Assembly (NCBI GenBank): GCA_977006965.1
Contig: OZ345380.1
Location: forward strand, 1,798,001-1,862,000
Direction: 5' to 3'
Length of the DNA: 64,000 nt
From: Phymatolithon calcareum
Lineage: Eukaryota; Rhodophyta; Florideophyceae; Hapalidiales
The position numbers and the translations under genes are program-made. Each line of letters starts with the position of its first letter. Positions within the stretch are counted from its first letter, which is position 1. This document shows positions 1 to 10,761 of this stretch, in pieces. Under the pieces are notes generated by a model. The model was given only the letters and a program-made list of their open reading frames with translations. It did not search any database and was not told the origin of the DNA.

Positions 1-1136
1 CGCTCGTAAGTAGCGTTGCAAGATGGTGGTGATATGGAGTTGGGCGAAGCGTTCTGAAAGGAGGAATAATGAGGCTTCTGTACGAGGGATGGAATGTACA
101 ATGAGAAGTAGAATATGTAAAATAATTTTGCATACATCCGCTCACGTTCTATGCGGTGCTTTCGTTTGCCGCGTCTGAGTGGATGGCATGGCTCCGCGAC
201 AATCTCGGCAACGAGAATTCCACGGCATGGCAACGAAGAGAGCGAAGTGTGGACCAGGGGCTGGCTGATTCAGAGTTGAATTTTGACGACGTTTGCCCGC
301 TTGCCCTTGGGTTGTCACAGGAGTGAATGCAGCGAGACTGCAATGATTTGAGATATTGTGCGACATATCAAGAACTAGTCCGAGAGCTACTTTGCTTTCC
401 GTTTACCGACCTTCAGAACTTACCTGCAGCTGTAGACACGAGAACGAAGATTGGCCCTAAACGAACGCTGACGCTGAGGGGATGAAGTGCAAATTCCCAG
501 ACGTAATTGCCGGCTATCGGTTGGGAATTGTCTTCTCTGTACAGGCTCTAATGGTGCACAATCGTTGCAACAATCCTAAGCGGGTCCCCGTGAAATACCA
601 ATGTGGATAGAGCAAATTATGCAGTCTGCTAAAATCGAACCAGAAGTTGTCAGCGATTGCTAGCCAAGATTTTCTCCGGAAATCTTGTGCATTGCTTTGC
701 AGAAGATGCGAGCAGAACTAGGCCAGTCCCCAACCAAGGGGATTGTTTACTTCCGGGAAGACCTGGTTGTGGTGCTCCATGAACTTCTCATTCAGCAAGC
801 ATCGCCAAAGAGCCTGACTTGCAGCTTACAAAAAGTGATTTTTCTTCCACTTAAAGTTGCGGATCTGGTCTGAGACTGGACCAAAATTGGTGAGTACAGC
901 ACTATTTATTGTCCTATGCAACTTCCTGTCTTGTTGCGAGTAGCTCTGTGCGGTTGCGAATGTTATTCATGATTCGGGCTATCTCTGTAATATAAAATGT
1001 CGTTAAGCATATTTCATAACTGTCAAGCTGTTCCTGCAGAGAAAAATGTTTTCGCGGAACCGTTCCGCTTCTTAGGCTCTAGATCTCGAAACGGGTACTG
1101 AATTAGGTTGCGGCCCAAATCAGTACCTGCACTGCT
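1..1136. other. No supportable gene
   Basis: Only short open frames occur here on either strand (the longest is about 74 codons at 142-366, minus). They show no recognisable motif and overlap one another in different frames. No repeat shared with the rest of the window was recognised. It may be the downstream flank of the PWWP gene or part of a feature cut by the window edge. Confidence 0.5.
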
Positions 1137-1994
1137 CTACTTGTGCATTTCGACATAGTCCTGTACAACCCACGGCTTATATCCAATGCGCCCTTTGCTC
1201 GACGACTTTTTCAGACTAGATTTTCGATCCTTCCCTCCACGACGTGAGCCGATTAACTTGGCTTTGAAGATATCAGTGGCCAACTCGATAGACTTCTTCT
1301 GTTCTTCGAAAAACGAATCGTTTTCATCACATTGAAGTCGACGAGCGGTTGCCACTGTGAAAATTTCCACATTGTTCATCAATACCCAATTGCCAGAATC
1401 CTCCCCTATGAAAATTACCCACACGCGAGCCCCCTCCAAAGCTGACGCCGGAATCATCCACTTCCCGCTGAACTCTTTCCCACTCCAGAAGCAATTGCTG
1501 ATAATGGCAGGCCAGTATGGAAAAAGACTGTGCTTCGCCATGACCAAACATCCAGGTTCGAGTTGAGGTTTCTGTCCGCGGTGCACCACAGCGCCCTGTT
1601 TGTTTTGCGCATATGCATCCTCTGCTGCTTTAAATGCCTGCATTTGCTCGTCATAGTGCGGGGAGGTGCGGGCGACAAGGTATAGGTTCGTCTTGCGCGG
1701 GACAAATTTCCTGATGCATTGTACAGGAACCCACTCCACAGTGCCGTCGCCGAAAAAGGTGCACCAAAGTCGTTCCGGTAACGTTGCTGTGGCGCCGAGT
1801 TTCCACTTGTCCCGCCATACCGCCGGGGTTTCCCAATCGCATCGAGTGACAGTCGCTGGCCAATACGGATAGCCCTTAAGACGGGCAATCACAATGTCAC
1901 CGAGCTTATGAGGTGGAGCATTGCTTCCAGTAGACATTTTTGCAACATCGCCCGCTGTAGACCATGGACTTTTGCGCTGTGAGAGTTCTGCCAT
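1137..1994 (-). CDS. Double PWWP-domain protein, probable chromatin reader
   Basis: This is a 285-residue protein with two PWWP-like modules. The first starts at about residue 31 (LGDIVIARLKGYPYWPA, core PYWP at 43-46). The second starts at about residue 148 (CLVMAKHSLFPYWPAII, PYWP at 159-162). Each is followed by an aromatic strand resembling the PWWP beta barrel (WCTFFGDGTVEWV; VWVIFIGEDSGNWV). The C-terminus (residues 245-270) is Lys/Arg/Ser-rich and looks like a nuclear localisation or DNA-contact tail. PWWP domains bind methylated histone H3 lysine and DNA, so a nuclear chromatin role is inferred. The frame is open up to 2240. I chose the ATG at 1994 because the upstream extension has no domain and overlaps an E2F-like promoter motif; an alternative ATG lies at 1937. 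No catalytic domain is attached. Confidence 0.75.
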   Translation of the reverse strand: MAELSQRKSPWSTAGDVAKMSTGSNAPPHKLGDIVIARLKGYPYWPATVTRCDWETPAVWRDKWKLGATATLPERLWCTFFGDGTVEWVPVQCIRKFVPRKTNLYLVARTSPHYDEQMQAFKAAEDAYAQNKQGAVVHRGQKPQLEPGCLVMAKHSLFPYWPAIISNCFWSGKEFSGKWMIPASALEGARVWVIFIGEDSGNWVLMNNVEIFTVATARRLQCDENDSFFEEQKKSIELATDIFKAKLIGSRRGGKDRKSSLKKSSSKGRIGYKPWVVQDYVEMHK

Positions 1995-2200
1995 CACCAC
2001 TGAAATCGTGCAAAGCGCAAGTTTAGTTTGGAATCGAAAATTGGACAGGGACAGAAACAGGTTAGTGCACGCACAATTCTGCCACAACTTATTGCTTACG
2101 GGATGGCGAAAAGTCTGACTCGACGACGGTGTTTTCGGCTGGTCCTTCGAGTTGGACGTGCGTGAGTTGTGCTCAAGAACTCGAGATGCCCTTCCACACT

Positions 2201-2233
2201 GGGTGCACCGAGGTGCACCCATTTGGCGGGAAA
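2201..2233. promoter_or_regulatory. Palindrome plus E2F-like site upstream of the PWWP gene
   Basis: Positions 2201-2220 form an inverted repeat with 9-bp arms (GGGTGCACC, centre GA, GGTGCACCC). Directly after it, 2222-2233 reads TTTGGCGGGAAA, which matches the classical E2F/DP recognition sequence. The pair lies about 210-240 bp upstream of the chosen start codon of the PWWP gene. E2F/DP is an established S-phase regulator in plants and algae, so cell-cycle control of the chromatin gene is plausible but unproven. Confidence 0.4.
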
Positions 2234-3936
2234 AGTGCACTTCGGCACCCAGAATCTATTGGTGGATACGTGGTCGTCAGATACTGGCTCATACCCGAAT
2301 GTCGTACTGTTCGAGAACAATATGAAAAATTCGATTTGGGAAACCAAAGTGGTATGTTCAATGGCGCTCGAGTCGCCCATGAATAGGGAGGCCCCGGGCA
2401 TAGGGGCCGCGGAGCCCTGCGCCTTTGTTTTCAGGCAAGAGCTGCCCCCGACCAGAAGAGAATTATCTATTGTGTGAGGAGCATGGCGCGCGGGGTCTTG
2501 GACGGGAAGAATTGAATGTCTGCGGACCCCTCATCGGGTGATGTACGGTACCCTTAATTGTAAAGGGCACTGTGCACCAAAACAGATGCCCGTGGCAAGG
2601 CAGTGAAGTATTTAATGCTTAGGTTCGGCTCCAGCTTCTTCGCCTCAATGGTGGATCTTCTCTTATTTCGAGAAGCAGACATTTCGGGGAGAGCGCGATT
2701 ATACTTCTGATCAGTTGCCTTCTTGCGTGGTGGTTTACAGGGAATGGCGCCCCTATTAGCTTTTGTGCTACATGAGTTGTTGCATGCAGCTTCTCTCTTC
2801 GCCTTTCCATTCCACACACCTCCATTAGCCACGGTCAAGTCCAATACACCCTCCCTTCCACTATGGTTTCCGTTTGTAGATGCTGTCGCGTGCAGGGAAA
2901 CTTTTCCGGCAAGCTCACTCTTCATGCGTGTGTCACATCGGGTACATCTCTGGTCAGGAGAAAAATGCAACGGTGCTCTCAGGGTGGAAGTCAATTCTTG
3001 AAGCGACTGAAATTTTTAACCCGGATCATCCAGCGACCCAATTTGCAGTTGAGGAATTCAATGCCAATGGCGTTCCCAGAGGTGAGCCGGCAGTATGGCC
3101 CAAATGGCAAGCAGAGAGAGCAGAGGGAGCTGTAGAGGGTGTGGAAGAGATCGAGGAAGCAGCCTGCATGGAATAGTACCACTGACGAAGCTTTGGCGGG
3201 AGTTAACCGAAGTAGCGAACAAATGCCTGGCTATTCGCATCGCATTTTCATGAAGTAATGACAGGAGCAGGAGAAGAGACCCTAGCCTATGATACACCCA
3301 TGTAGCTCTTCTTCCACACTTTCCCTCGTCGTCTTTCCAAACAACAATATGAATGCGCGAAGAGTCGCTTCTTGTTTCTCTCGAGTCGGAACATGACACG
3401 ACATTAAGACGCGTCAAGAAATTGAGTAAGGCTGCGAGGAAACCTGCATTTTCATGAATTATCACAATGCTTCTTTGTCGAAAGCACTGCTCTCTGAGGA
3501 AGCTTTTTACGAACTGATTAGTTCTGTTAGAGCCCTTAGTTGTAGTCCTAAAACTGTAAGGGAGCAGCTTTTCGGGACTATTTCATTCTATTATGTCGTC
3601 TTGGTTCTGATACAGGGACGTATCGTTTTCCATACTATCAAGTATGATGACGCTATATTATAGTAGAAAGTCTAGTGCATTCTCCGTTCTTGACACTTCT
3701 TCAGGGTCCAGTTAATATTCTGCTAGGTTCTTGGACTATGTTGTACTGAAGAGCGAAATTGCAAGCTTTCAGAGACGTGGAGCGGAAGAACAGGTGTCTG
3801 AGAAGTGCCACAGAACTGCAAACAGGATATGTTTCTGCAATTCATTCATTCATTTTGCCTTTTCCCCTAATGGGGCCTAGCAGCGATTCGAGGGTCTATG
3901 TTAATTCCATTCTAGCTTATCGTTAGCGAGTTTGAC
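2234..3936. other. Intergenic stretch with two weak ORFs and a retroelement tail
   Basis: No confident gene. A minus-strand frame (2554-2994, 146 codons) is basic and low in complexity, with one CxxC pair. An overlapping plus-strand frame (2880-3176, 98 codons) has a more protein-like C-terminal half (ATEIFNPDHPATQFAVEEF) but no family I recognise; at most one is real. At 3838-3883 an ATTC microsatellite is followed by CCCCTAATGGGG and CTAGCA, closely resembling the 3' end of a retroelement at 15005-15050. Confidence 0.35.
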
Positions 3937-4734
3937 TGCGGCTTTCACGTCTAGTCCACCAAAGCTTGATTGTGGCGTTGGTCTAATATTTCTGCAACGT
4001 ATATATTCCGTACGAGGCTGGCAGAGAGTGTGTCATGCACACGAGTTATGTTCTCAGGAGTCTGCCTTTTCGCTTTTCTAACGTATTGGGTCCCTTTCGT
4101 GCTGACCACATTGCAGTGCAGTGCAATGGGAGGGGCGCTCACAGCTGCACTTAGTAGAGGATGAGAAAATTGCCGCCGAAATTGCTTCTATTGTTGTCGA
4201 GTGTAGTACTCTAAAACCCTGAAGAGCTCTTGTCTCCAGTCGAACACCGGAGTATTTTGCAAAATTGGATTCCGGTTTCCTGAAATCCGCGGATGTTCAA
4301 TAGCGATGCGCGGGAAGGTCATCTACCAGCCCTTCACCACTGCGTATGGTACTGAGCCGATGCAAGCCTGGTACCAATCTTCACCTCAGCGTACCTATCC
4401 TCCGTCCTGTCGGGACAGAACATGCGGTCGTCGTCACCTGGCCCGTGCTCGAACACTGCAACAAAGGGTCGTTCTGTTAAAACTGAGCATTGAACGGACT
4501 AGAGTCAAGCATGTTCATAGATACATTGGCTGCAACAAAATCAAATAGCAAGAAAACAATTGCTATAGTTAATTAGAACGATAAGTGACGATAACAGATA
4601 TTGATCACCTTTGTGAGCCAAATTCTGCTACTTTAGCCCAGGAATCGACTTCGGGCGATACCTTCAAGGAAAATACGAGGAAGTTTATGTCCAAATGATA
4701 ACAAACCCAGCCCTTCTTCGAATGTTTTTCCCAG

Positions 4735-5578
4735 AGGAAGTAGAATTAACATTCTTCAACCAAGTAATCGGGACACTTGCCCGAGAAAGGACGGATAGGC
4801 TCCGTCTTCTGTGCAGGATCCAAACTGCCCCACATCGACGAGAAATCTTGGCCTTCAAAATGCTGAGAAGGAGCAAGGCGAAAGAACGTATGTATGTAAA
4901 TGAAGCGCAGAAACAACCATGCATGGCAGCACACAAGGAAATATATCGTCGCGATGGATACCAGGGAACCGTTTGGTGAAGCTGTAAAGGACATCTAAAC
5001 TAACCAGTCCTCACAAACACTTCGATCCAAATTTCTGGCAATGGAAGGAGACCGCCTCGAATCGAAGCGGAAAAAGAAGGTTCCATACGACAGGACAAGG
5101 GAATTGCCAGCAACCCTCAAGTTCCCCAAGGTGAAGCACAGGCAGCTCGCGCTGCAGTATGCCTGTGGCGGATTCCCACAGGTATCAATCACAAGTATGG
5201 CTGAAGAATTCAGCACCAGAGCTAGAGAGCATATGGAGACCCTTGAACGCACGCTAGCAGGGTACGACTTCGAAGGAGAAAAAAGACTGGAAGCCGAAAA
5301 GGCTCTAGATGAGCTCTTACTATTTAGCAAGATACTCGTTTAACGCATGGAGAACAAAGAAGGTCTGTAATTGATTCGCAGAAGGCAAGGCAAAAAGCGG
5401 TTGCGCCCAAGCCCCAACAACCCCGTAGAGGACTGAGATAAGATTACCTTGGATCATAATTTTTCCTGTCCGCCCTTCTGGTGGGCGTTTCGTGAGCTGC
5501 ACAAAGGTAGGTAGCATCTGAGGAAGCCTTGCCCATATCTTCGGAAGTCTGTGGGGCTTTTAAATAATCTTGGAAAAA
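4735..5578 (+). mobile_element. 5'-truncated LINE fragment, family A
   Basis: Two open pieces (4695-4979 and 5041-5343) encode the C-terminal part of a non-LTR reverse transcriptase ORF. Markers include FFNQVIGTLARERTDRLRLLC and, near the end, a Glu/Leu-rich segment (LERTLAGYDFEGEKRLEAEK). A frameshift near 4950 separates them, and a TAA at 5341-5343 replaces the GAA of copy 2. The 3' UTR ends in TTTTAAATAATCTTGG and seven A residues at about 5572-5578. The same C-terminus and 3' UTR recur at 34632-35475, 12520-13430 (minus) and 23122-24182 (minus). The 5' part of the ORF is absent, which is usual for truncated LINE copies. Confidence 0.75.
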
Positions 5579-6045
5579 AAGAGTGCATTGGGATTGTACA
5601 CGAATAAACTAACTACAAAACCATACTTTCCTCGTGGCTCACCTTTAACCGCTGCGATGGTTGCTAAACATGTCTCTCAGACACTACGTTCCGCGTTCAA
5701 GCGTGAACTCCTGTGCATATTACAACGGTTGCATTCACGGAAAGTATGTTGCCGGAGGCGCAGGAGCTCCACCTCGTACAGAAGCGAGAAGAAAAATGCC
5801 TGGGTTCGCCTGTGGTGCGTCTACAGCATGGTAAGTGCTTGATATTAACGGTACCAACTGCCGGTCCAAGGACGGGTGTTGATTCGACAATTCTTGTAAT
5901 CTCGACCTGACAGTTTCCAAAAACTCGCATGCTGCATTGCAGCGAATGCCTGGTGTTAATAATACCCGTGTATTGGAGTGATACACTCACTGTGTTCACA
6001 GTGTTATGCCTCGCTATTTAGGATTCCTGTGAAATGCTCCAATAA

Positions 6046-6400
6046 TCCATACCTTGGGGACGCGATTCAAATGACATTTGTTGTTGAAGTAAGGGTCGTG
6101 TGCATCTCGAATGATCCCATGAAGCGATGCAGTTGGCCCTGTTCTCCACTGGACGATCCATTAATCCATACGAAGTGGATGCGATTCAAATAATATCTAT
6201 GGTTGAGGTAAGGGTCGTATGTATTGCTGATGATCCCATGAAGCGATGCAATTGGCCTTGCTCTCCACTGGGCGATCCAATAATCCGTACGGAGTGGGCG
6301 CGATTCAAATGACATTTGTTGTTGAGGTAAGGGTCCCATGTACCGCTGATAATTGCGTGAACGATGGAGCTGGCCTTGCTTGTCACTGGGCACTTTTTGT
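6046..6400. repeat. 119-bp tandem repeat, three copies
   Basis: Three successive copies with a 119-bp period; the anchor ATGATCCCATGAAGCGATGCA starts at 6111 and 6230, and the third copy is more diverged. Each copy contains GAAGTAAGG or GAGGTAAGG, which looks like a 5' splice site, and ends near CACTGGGC/GACG. The period is not a multiple of three. The identical array is present at 35943-36297, and one diverged copy lies at about 49440-49560. Confidence 0.8.
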
Positions 6401-7795
6401 GTCGCTTGCTACACTTTCCCTCTTCCTCGATTGCTCAATCGAGACGAAACCACGGTGGAACATACTGTAGCTAATAATTGTACGTCACTCAGTTGACCTG
6501 TAGAATATTGATCTGACACTGATTTAGCAAAAGGATGAAGGTTTTTCTATATTGAGCGAGACACATAGGTAAACCGGCGGGAACCTTTGCAGTGAGGGCC
6601 TCAATGTTAGAAAGTTGAACGCAGCTCGAAAAATGGAAACATATGGTGCCCACCTGCTTCTTGAAAAGAAGCGTCCAACGGTTCTACATTGGTCTTCCAT
6701 TTTCAATTATTTCAAGGGCTTTATTTCATCTTGCGGTGAAGGAGCACGAGATCTGAAAATTATACAACGAAGAGTTGAGAATTCTAAAATCGGGGTTGCT
6801 CTCTGTTAGAAACACATGCTTCCGAGCGCCCATTGCCAAGGCCGCAGCGTATGCCACCACAGCCCTTCTTCAGTCGAAGCAATGTTAAAGGTGGTTAGCA
6901 ACTCAACGGGAGGTTAAATGGCACCTTGATTCCTACTCATATTTCTTATGTTTCTGCCCTTCTTCAGTCTTGAGGTACACCCACCCATTCCTTCAAAAAT
7001 TTGACATTTCTTCCTAGTTCTCCTTTCATTGCCCCAGAGAAACTTCTCTGTCTGAAAGGTTTCAGATACTGGAGGGATCGCCTCATTTTGCTCAACATCT
7101 GGCTGCAGTGACAGAAAAGAACCATGTTTTCGAACATTCCTGGAATGTCTTTTCATCTTCGGATATGGATCGAGAAAGCAGTCTTAGGAAAAATTTCCGT
7201 TACGTTCTGTTTCGCTTCCGGCATATCGCCGACATACCATCCAATGCGTTCTGGAATCAGCATAGAGAAACGGTTTTCTGATTATTTTTTGGTGCACCTT
7301 CCGGGACGGGAATATTTGCAGCACTGAATAGTCGATCGCTCACGACAAACTCATACGCGGGACAATCAGGGCTTCAGTATGGTCCATAGACAGAGAACTG
7401 AACATAGTCTTTCCGATTTCTGCTTTGGTATGCACTTGGATGCGATTCATCCATTTATCGTAGTTGGATATTGGCATTGTTTACGGCTTATAACTTCAAA
7501 CCTTGAAAAAGCAGCATGGCCAAAAGCGACACGATCAGCGGACGATCTGTTTGTGTCAATCGGAGGCATGTGGAGAACTGCAAATCAGCTTCCCACTGTT
7601 TTACCGGATTGCCTTGTGCTTCAGATATTTCTGGAACATAAGGCATGCCTGATGCGCACTCTCCCTCTTCAGGTAGGGCTGTAACTTCACAAGACTGCGA
7701 AGATCTATAAAACGTTAAATCTCTCTGGTTCAGGGAAACGTATAGAATCTTGTCGAGGATGCTGCTATGGCTGAACGCAAGCAATACTTTGTTCT

Positions 7796-8212
7796 GTGAA
7801 AACTATTCTCTGTATCGCTTCTGAACAATCTCGCCTCGGGACTCTTTTCGCCATTCATTTAGCCTTGGCAGAAAGTCATGCTCGAGAAGATCTTATCCGT
7901 CGGCTTGAACTGGCTCAAACGCTACCTGTATCCCAAAAGGCCGATATACTTTTCGAAATCCCCGGTACACTGCCCAAAAATGTTGTGCTGACCAACGGCA
8001 AGCAACTACCTTTGACGGTCCCGAACGGACTTCTCACCTGTACACAGTGTATGCCCCTGCTCGGTAGAATAAATGCGTCATTCGTCCAGAGCTTCTTTTG
8101 CAACCAATCCCCAGCCTCGACCTTGTCCACTTTCATTTTCAAACGAAATCTTGGCAAACCACAACTCGTAAGGCCAAGGCATTCCCGCAGCTGGGAAGCA
8201 TCGAAACCGTAG
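7796..8212 (+). CDS. Hypothetical protein conserved among repeat copies
   Basis: A 138-codon frame beginning with GTG; no family recognised. The same frame is intact in copy 2 (38176-38592), and its first ~60 codons are recognisable in the inverted copy 4 (58090 to 57791), where the core CIASEQS...ALAESH...AQTLPVS.KADI persists before a frameshift. Persistence of the frame in three copies is the only evidence for coding. Without an ATG it may be a downstream exon or a degraded relic. A 10-codon ATG frame ends just upstream at about 7797. Confidence 0.25.
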   Translation: MKTILCIASEQSRLGTLFAIHLALAESHAREDLIRRLELAQTLPVSQKADILFEIPGTLPKNVVLTNGKQLPLTVPNGLLTCTQCMPLLGRINASFVQSFFCNQSPASTLSTFIFKRNLGKPQLVRPRHSRSWEASKP

Positions 8213-8399
8213 GACGCTTCATGAAGTTGACTTCAGACTTTAATTAAAACGATTCCGCAACCAAAAGAAGTGAGGAAGTGCTAGATTTGAAAAAAGTGTA
8301 AAAAGTCTGTTGTAAAACAAAAAGCTAAGCACAAATTGCAACGAGAGCTAAATACAACGGTGGGTAGCACAAGGGCAAGACCTCGACAACTTCTCGAAA

Positions 8400-9434
8400 A
8401 TAGGCGCACTGGAGTGTTGAGCAAGAAGAGGGCGGGCGGACACCACTCTCCCAGGCGCCCGTCCCTGCCGTTGCCCGCTCCGCATCACCAGCCACAACGC
8501 CCACATCCCTAACACCGTTCCCCGCTCGCCAAAACGTGACGCGTGCCGCATATCCCGGTCCACGACGCGCCAGCAATCCTGAAAACAACTTTCCGTCCAT
8601 ACCGCTGCCCCGTCAGCCGCCGACACAACGTCGCCGTCCCGCAATCCATGGTGCCTTCCCCCGCCCGCGACACGCACACCATCCACATCGTCAGACACGC
8701 TAAACAAAGTACGCACGAACGGGAGCGCCACTGCGCGCGCCCGGAGTCCGGTAGTGCGCCCAATCTGACAACGCATATCCAATCCTCGACCACACCTCGC
8801 AACAGCGCCACAGGCACAACATAAGCGCATTCCTCATCGCTGGCACGCGCAGCAGTGGCTGCAAAAATGCCGACTACATTGCCGCCGCGCGCGTCTTACA
8901 CCGGCGAGCCAGAGTGGCCCGGTCCGACCGCGGCGCGCCGATTGGAGACCACGAGCCCAGGAAGCATCGCACCCGTCGCATTCAATCTGTCCCGTACGCC
9001 CATCACCCGCATTGCATTCTGCGGCTTCCGCGAGCACTGCGAGCGTCGCGACGGGAACGGAAGCACAGCGCGAGCGGTATCCACAAGGCTCAGGGGCTGT
9101 GACGCGACGGTGACTTCCAGCGGCGAGCAGCAAAGCATGGCGATATCTGCCGCGCGGCAGACGTGGAGGAGATGGGCGCGATGCGGTGGCCGGCGATAGT
9201 GATTTTATATGCGTGCGCCACGAGGTGGAAACAGGTCAGGGAGTTATCTGGTGTTACGCAGAAGGCTGCACCGTGGAATTTTATGCCGTCCCAAAGAGAC
9301 ACCTCGACTTGATATACATGTTGTGCGTATGCGTGCGCGCTTGTCGCATTGCGAGGGTGCAGTGTGCAGAGTTTCACATGGTGGTTCGTGCGATTTGGAA
9401 GGCGGGAAGGAGACAATGCATGCAAAAGCCGCAT
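8400..9434 (-). pseudogene. Degenerate trypsin-like (HtrA/Deg-type) protease piece, copy 1
   Basis: Reading from 9434 downward, frames show a trypsin-like fold: strand plus His segment (LTCFHLVAHA), then in another frame the Asp segment (DIAMLCCSP), then the Ser segment as GPGHSGSP. The canonical GDSG is changed to GHSG, and a stop follows within a few codons. Downstream are remnants of a serine-protease C-terminal strand (FAATAAR, YVVPVALLR) and a PDZ-like piece. At least two frame changes and stops rule out an active enzyme. Copies are at 38776-39811 and 44932-47592; the last is longest and keeps GDSG. The segment is strikingly GC-rich relative to its surroundings. Confidence 0.6.
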
Positions 9435-10761
9435 GGATAGCCATTACTGTTCCGGAATGAGAGGACCTGCCGTGATGTCCTTCGTGATCAATAGTGGATC
9501 AAGGTTTGGCTACACGTGGCAAAGCGGATGACAAGGACTGCTTGCACAAGTCTGCTTCCACCGGAGGTTCATCTTCCCAGTCAGTTCCTTGCTCGCTCTA
9601 TCCTATGCAGTACTACAGTATGTCGGATGTAGACGGTTCAGAGATCGCAGAGATACAGTAGTTTTATTCCCTTCTATTTAGCTTCTCGAAGGTACGAAGT
9701 ATTGTGCGATAGAAACGGACAGAAATACCTCGAAAAGAGCTGACTCGCGGCGCGGTTCTTGGCCTAACATGTCATGTGTGAACTACTGTAGAGCCGATTC
9801 ACTTGCTGCCGCGGTCTCCTAAAATTCCTTGAAGGATATAAATTTAACTGTAAAACCAATTGCCGCTACAATGCCGTAACGCAGGAACAGAAACAGTTTA
9901 AAATAGTGTACTGTATCGAAGAGTGTGCCACCCTGAAATGTTCAAATGCGAAAGCCATGTAGAGAGGTGCAACTATTTGTGAGAAACATGCGCTGTGTGC
10001 TATCATAGCTGCCTTCGCTGAAATATTGTAACGTCTGCATGACATGTTCGATCTCTAACGCCTAACGCGTGACACGACCACTTGAAATGCAGCTTACAAA
10101 CATGCCTTGCATGGTTTCTCATGCGGATGAATCAGTCCATAAAGCAAAATTCGTCACTGGAGGAAGCCTCGCCTGTGAGGCTTTTAAAAATAAGATAAGA
10201 AACAAAAGCCCGAAGCATCATGTTCCTCACGGGAAATTGAGGAATGTCAATCTCTAGCTACCGCGGTCGTTTGCTTCCAATTTTCAGTGGGTTTGTTGCG
10301 AAGTTTTCTTTTCGAATCAATTAGTAACCAAAGTTTAGGAGGAGGAGGAGGACTCCTCTCATCGCAAAGCTGCGAGAAGTATAGCATTCCGTCGTCAAAT
10401 TCGATTCATTCCTGTACAAGTGGGAGCGGAAAAAGGCCGAAGCATGCAGTGCGTTGATGTGTGTTTTTTCTTGCTTTTCTCGTGATGTGAATCTTTCCCT
10501 GGCGTCCGAATGGAGGTTTCCTGCGCCGACCGCACCGAGGGCGCGAGAATGCGAAACTAAGCTCCACGTTGAGATCAAAGAGGGAAACGATGGAAACGTT
10601 CCGAAGAATAGAATAGATTCGATGTTGACATTTACCCCTCCGTTCAGACAGCAATCATTCGACCCGCTAGTACCCTTTTCGAAAATGATTCAGATTTAAT
10701 GGAAGAAAGCTATATGCTCTTGAAGGCATGTCGAACGGTGAACTAATTCCACAAATTAGTT

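Larger units (their letters stand above)
3937..10224 (+). repeat. 6.3-kb dispersed repeat unit, copy 1
   Basis: Near-identical to 33823-40492 over its whole length, apart from small indels and one retrotransposon insertion in the other copy. It contains, in order: an anonymous segment (3937-4730), a LINE fragment (4735-5578), a region ending in a 119-bp tandem array (6046-6400), a segment with a conserved 138-codon frame (7796-8212), a GC-rich degenerate protease piece (8400-9434) and an AT-richer tail. Diverged parts recur at 45.0-50.2 kb and, inverted, at 57.6-60.6 kb. I see no long terminal repeats, so it is better called a duplicated segment than a defined transposon. Confidence 0.85.

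Noticed and set aside
5978-6470. Overlapping 60-108-codon frames on both strands of the 119-bp array
   Set aside because: The period is not a multiple of three, and the frames are generated by the tandem repeat; no consistent coding frame.
3937-10224. LTR retrotransposon interpretation of the 6.3-kb unit
   Set aside because: No terminal direct repeats, primer-binding site, gag/pol or integrase frames were found.
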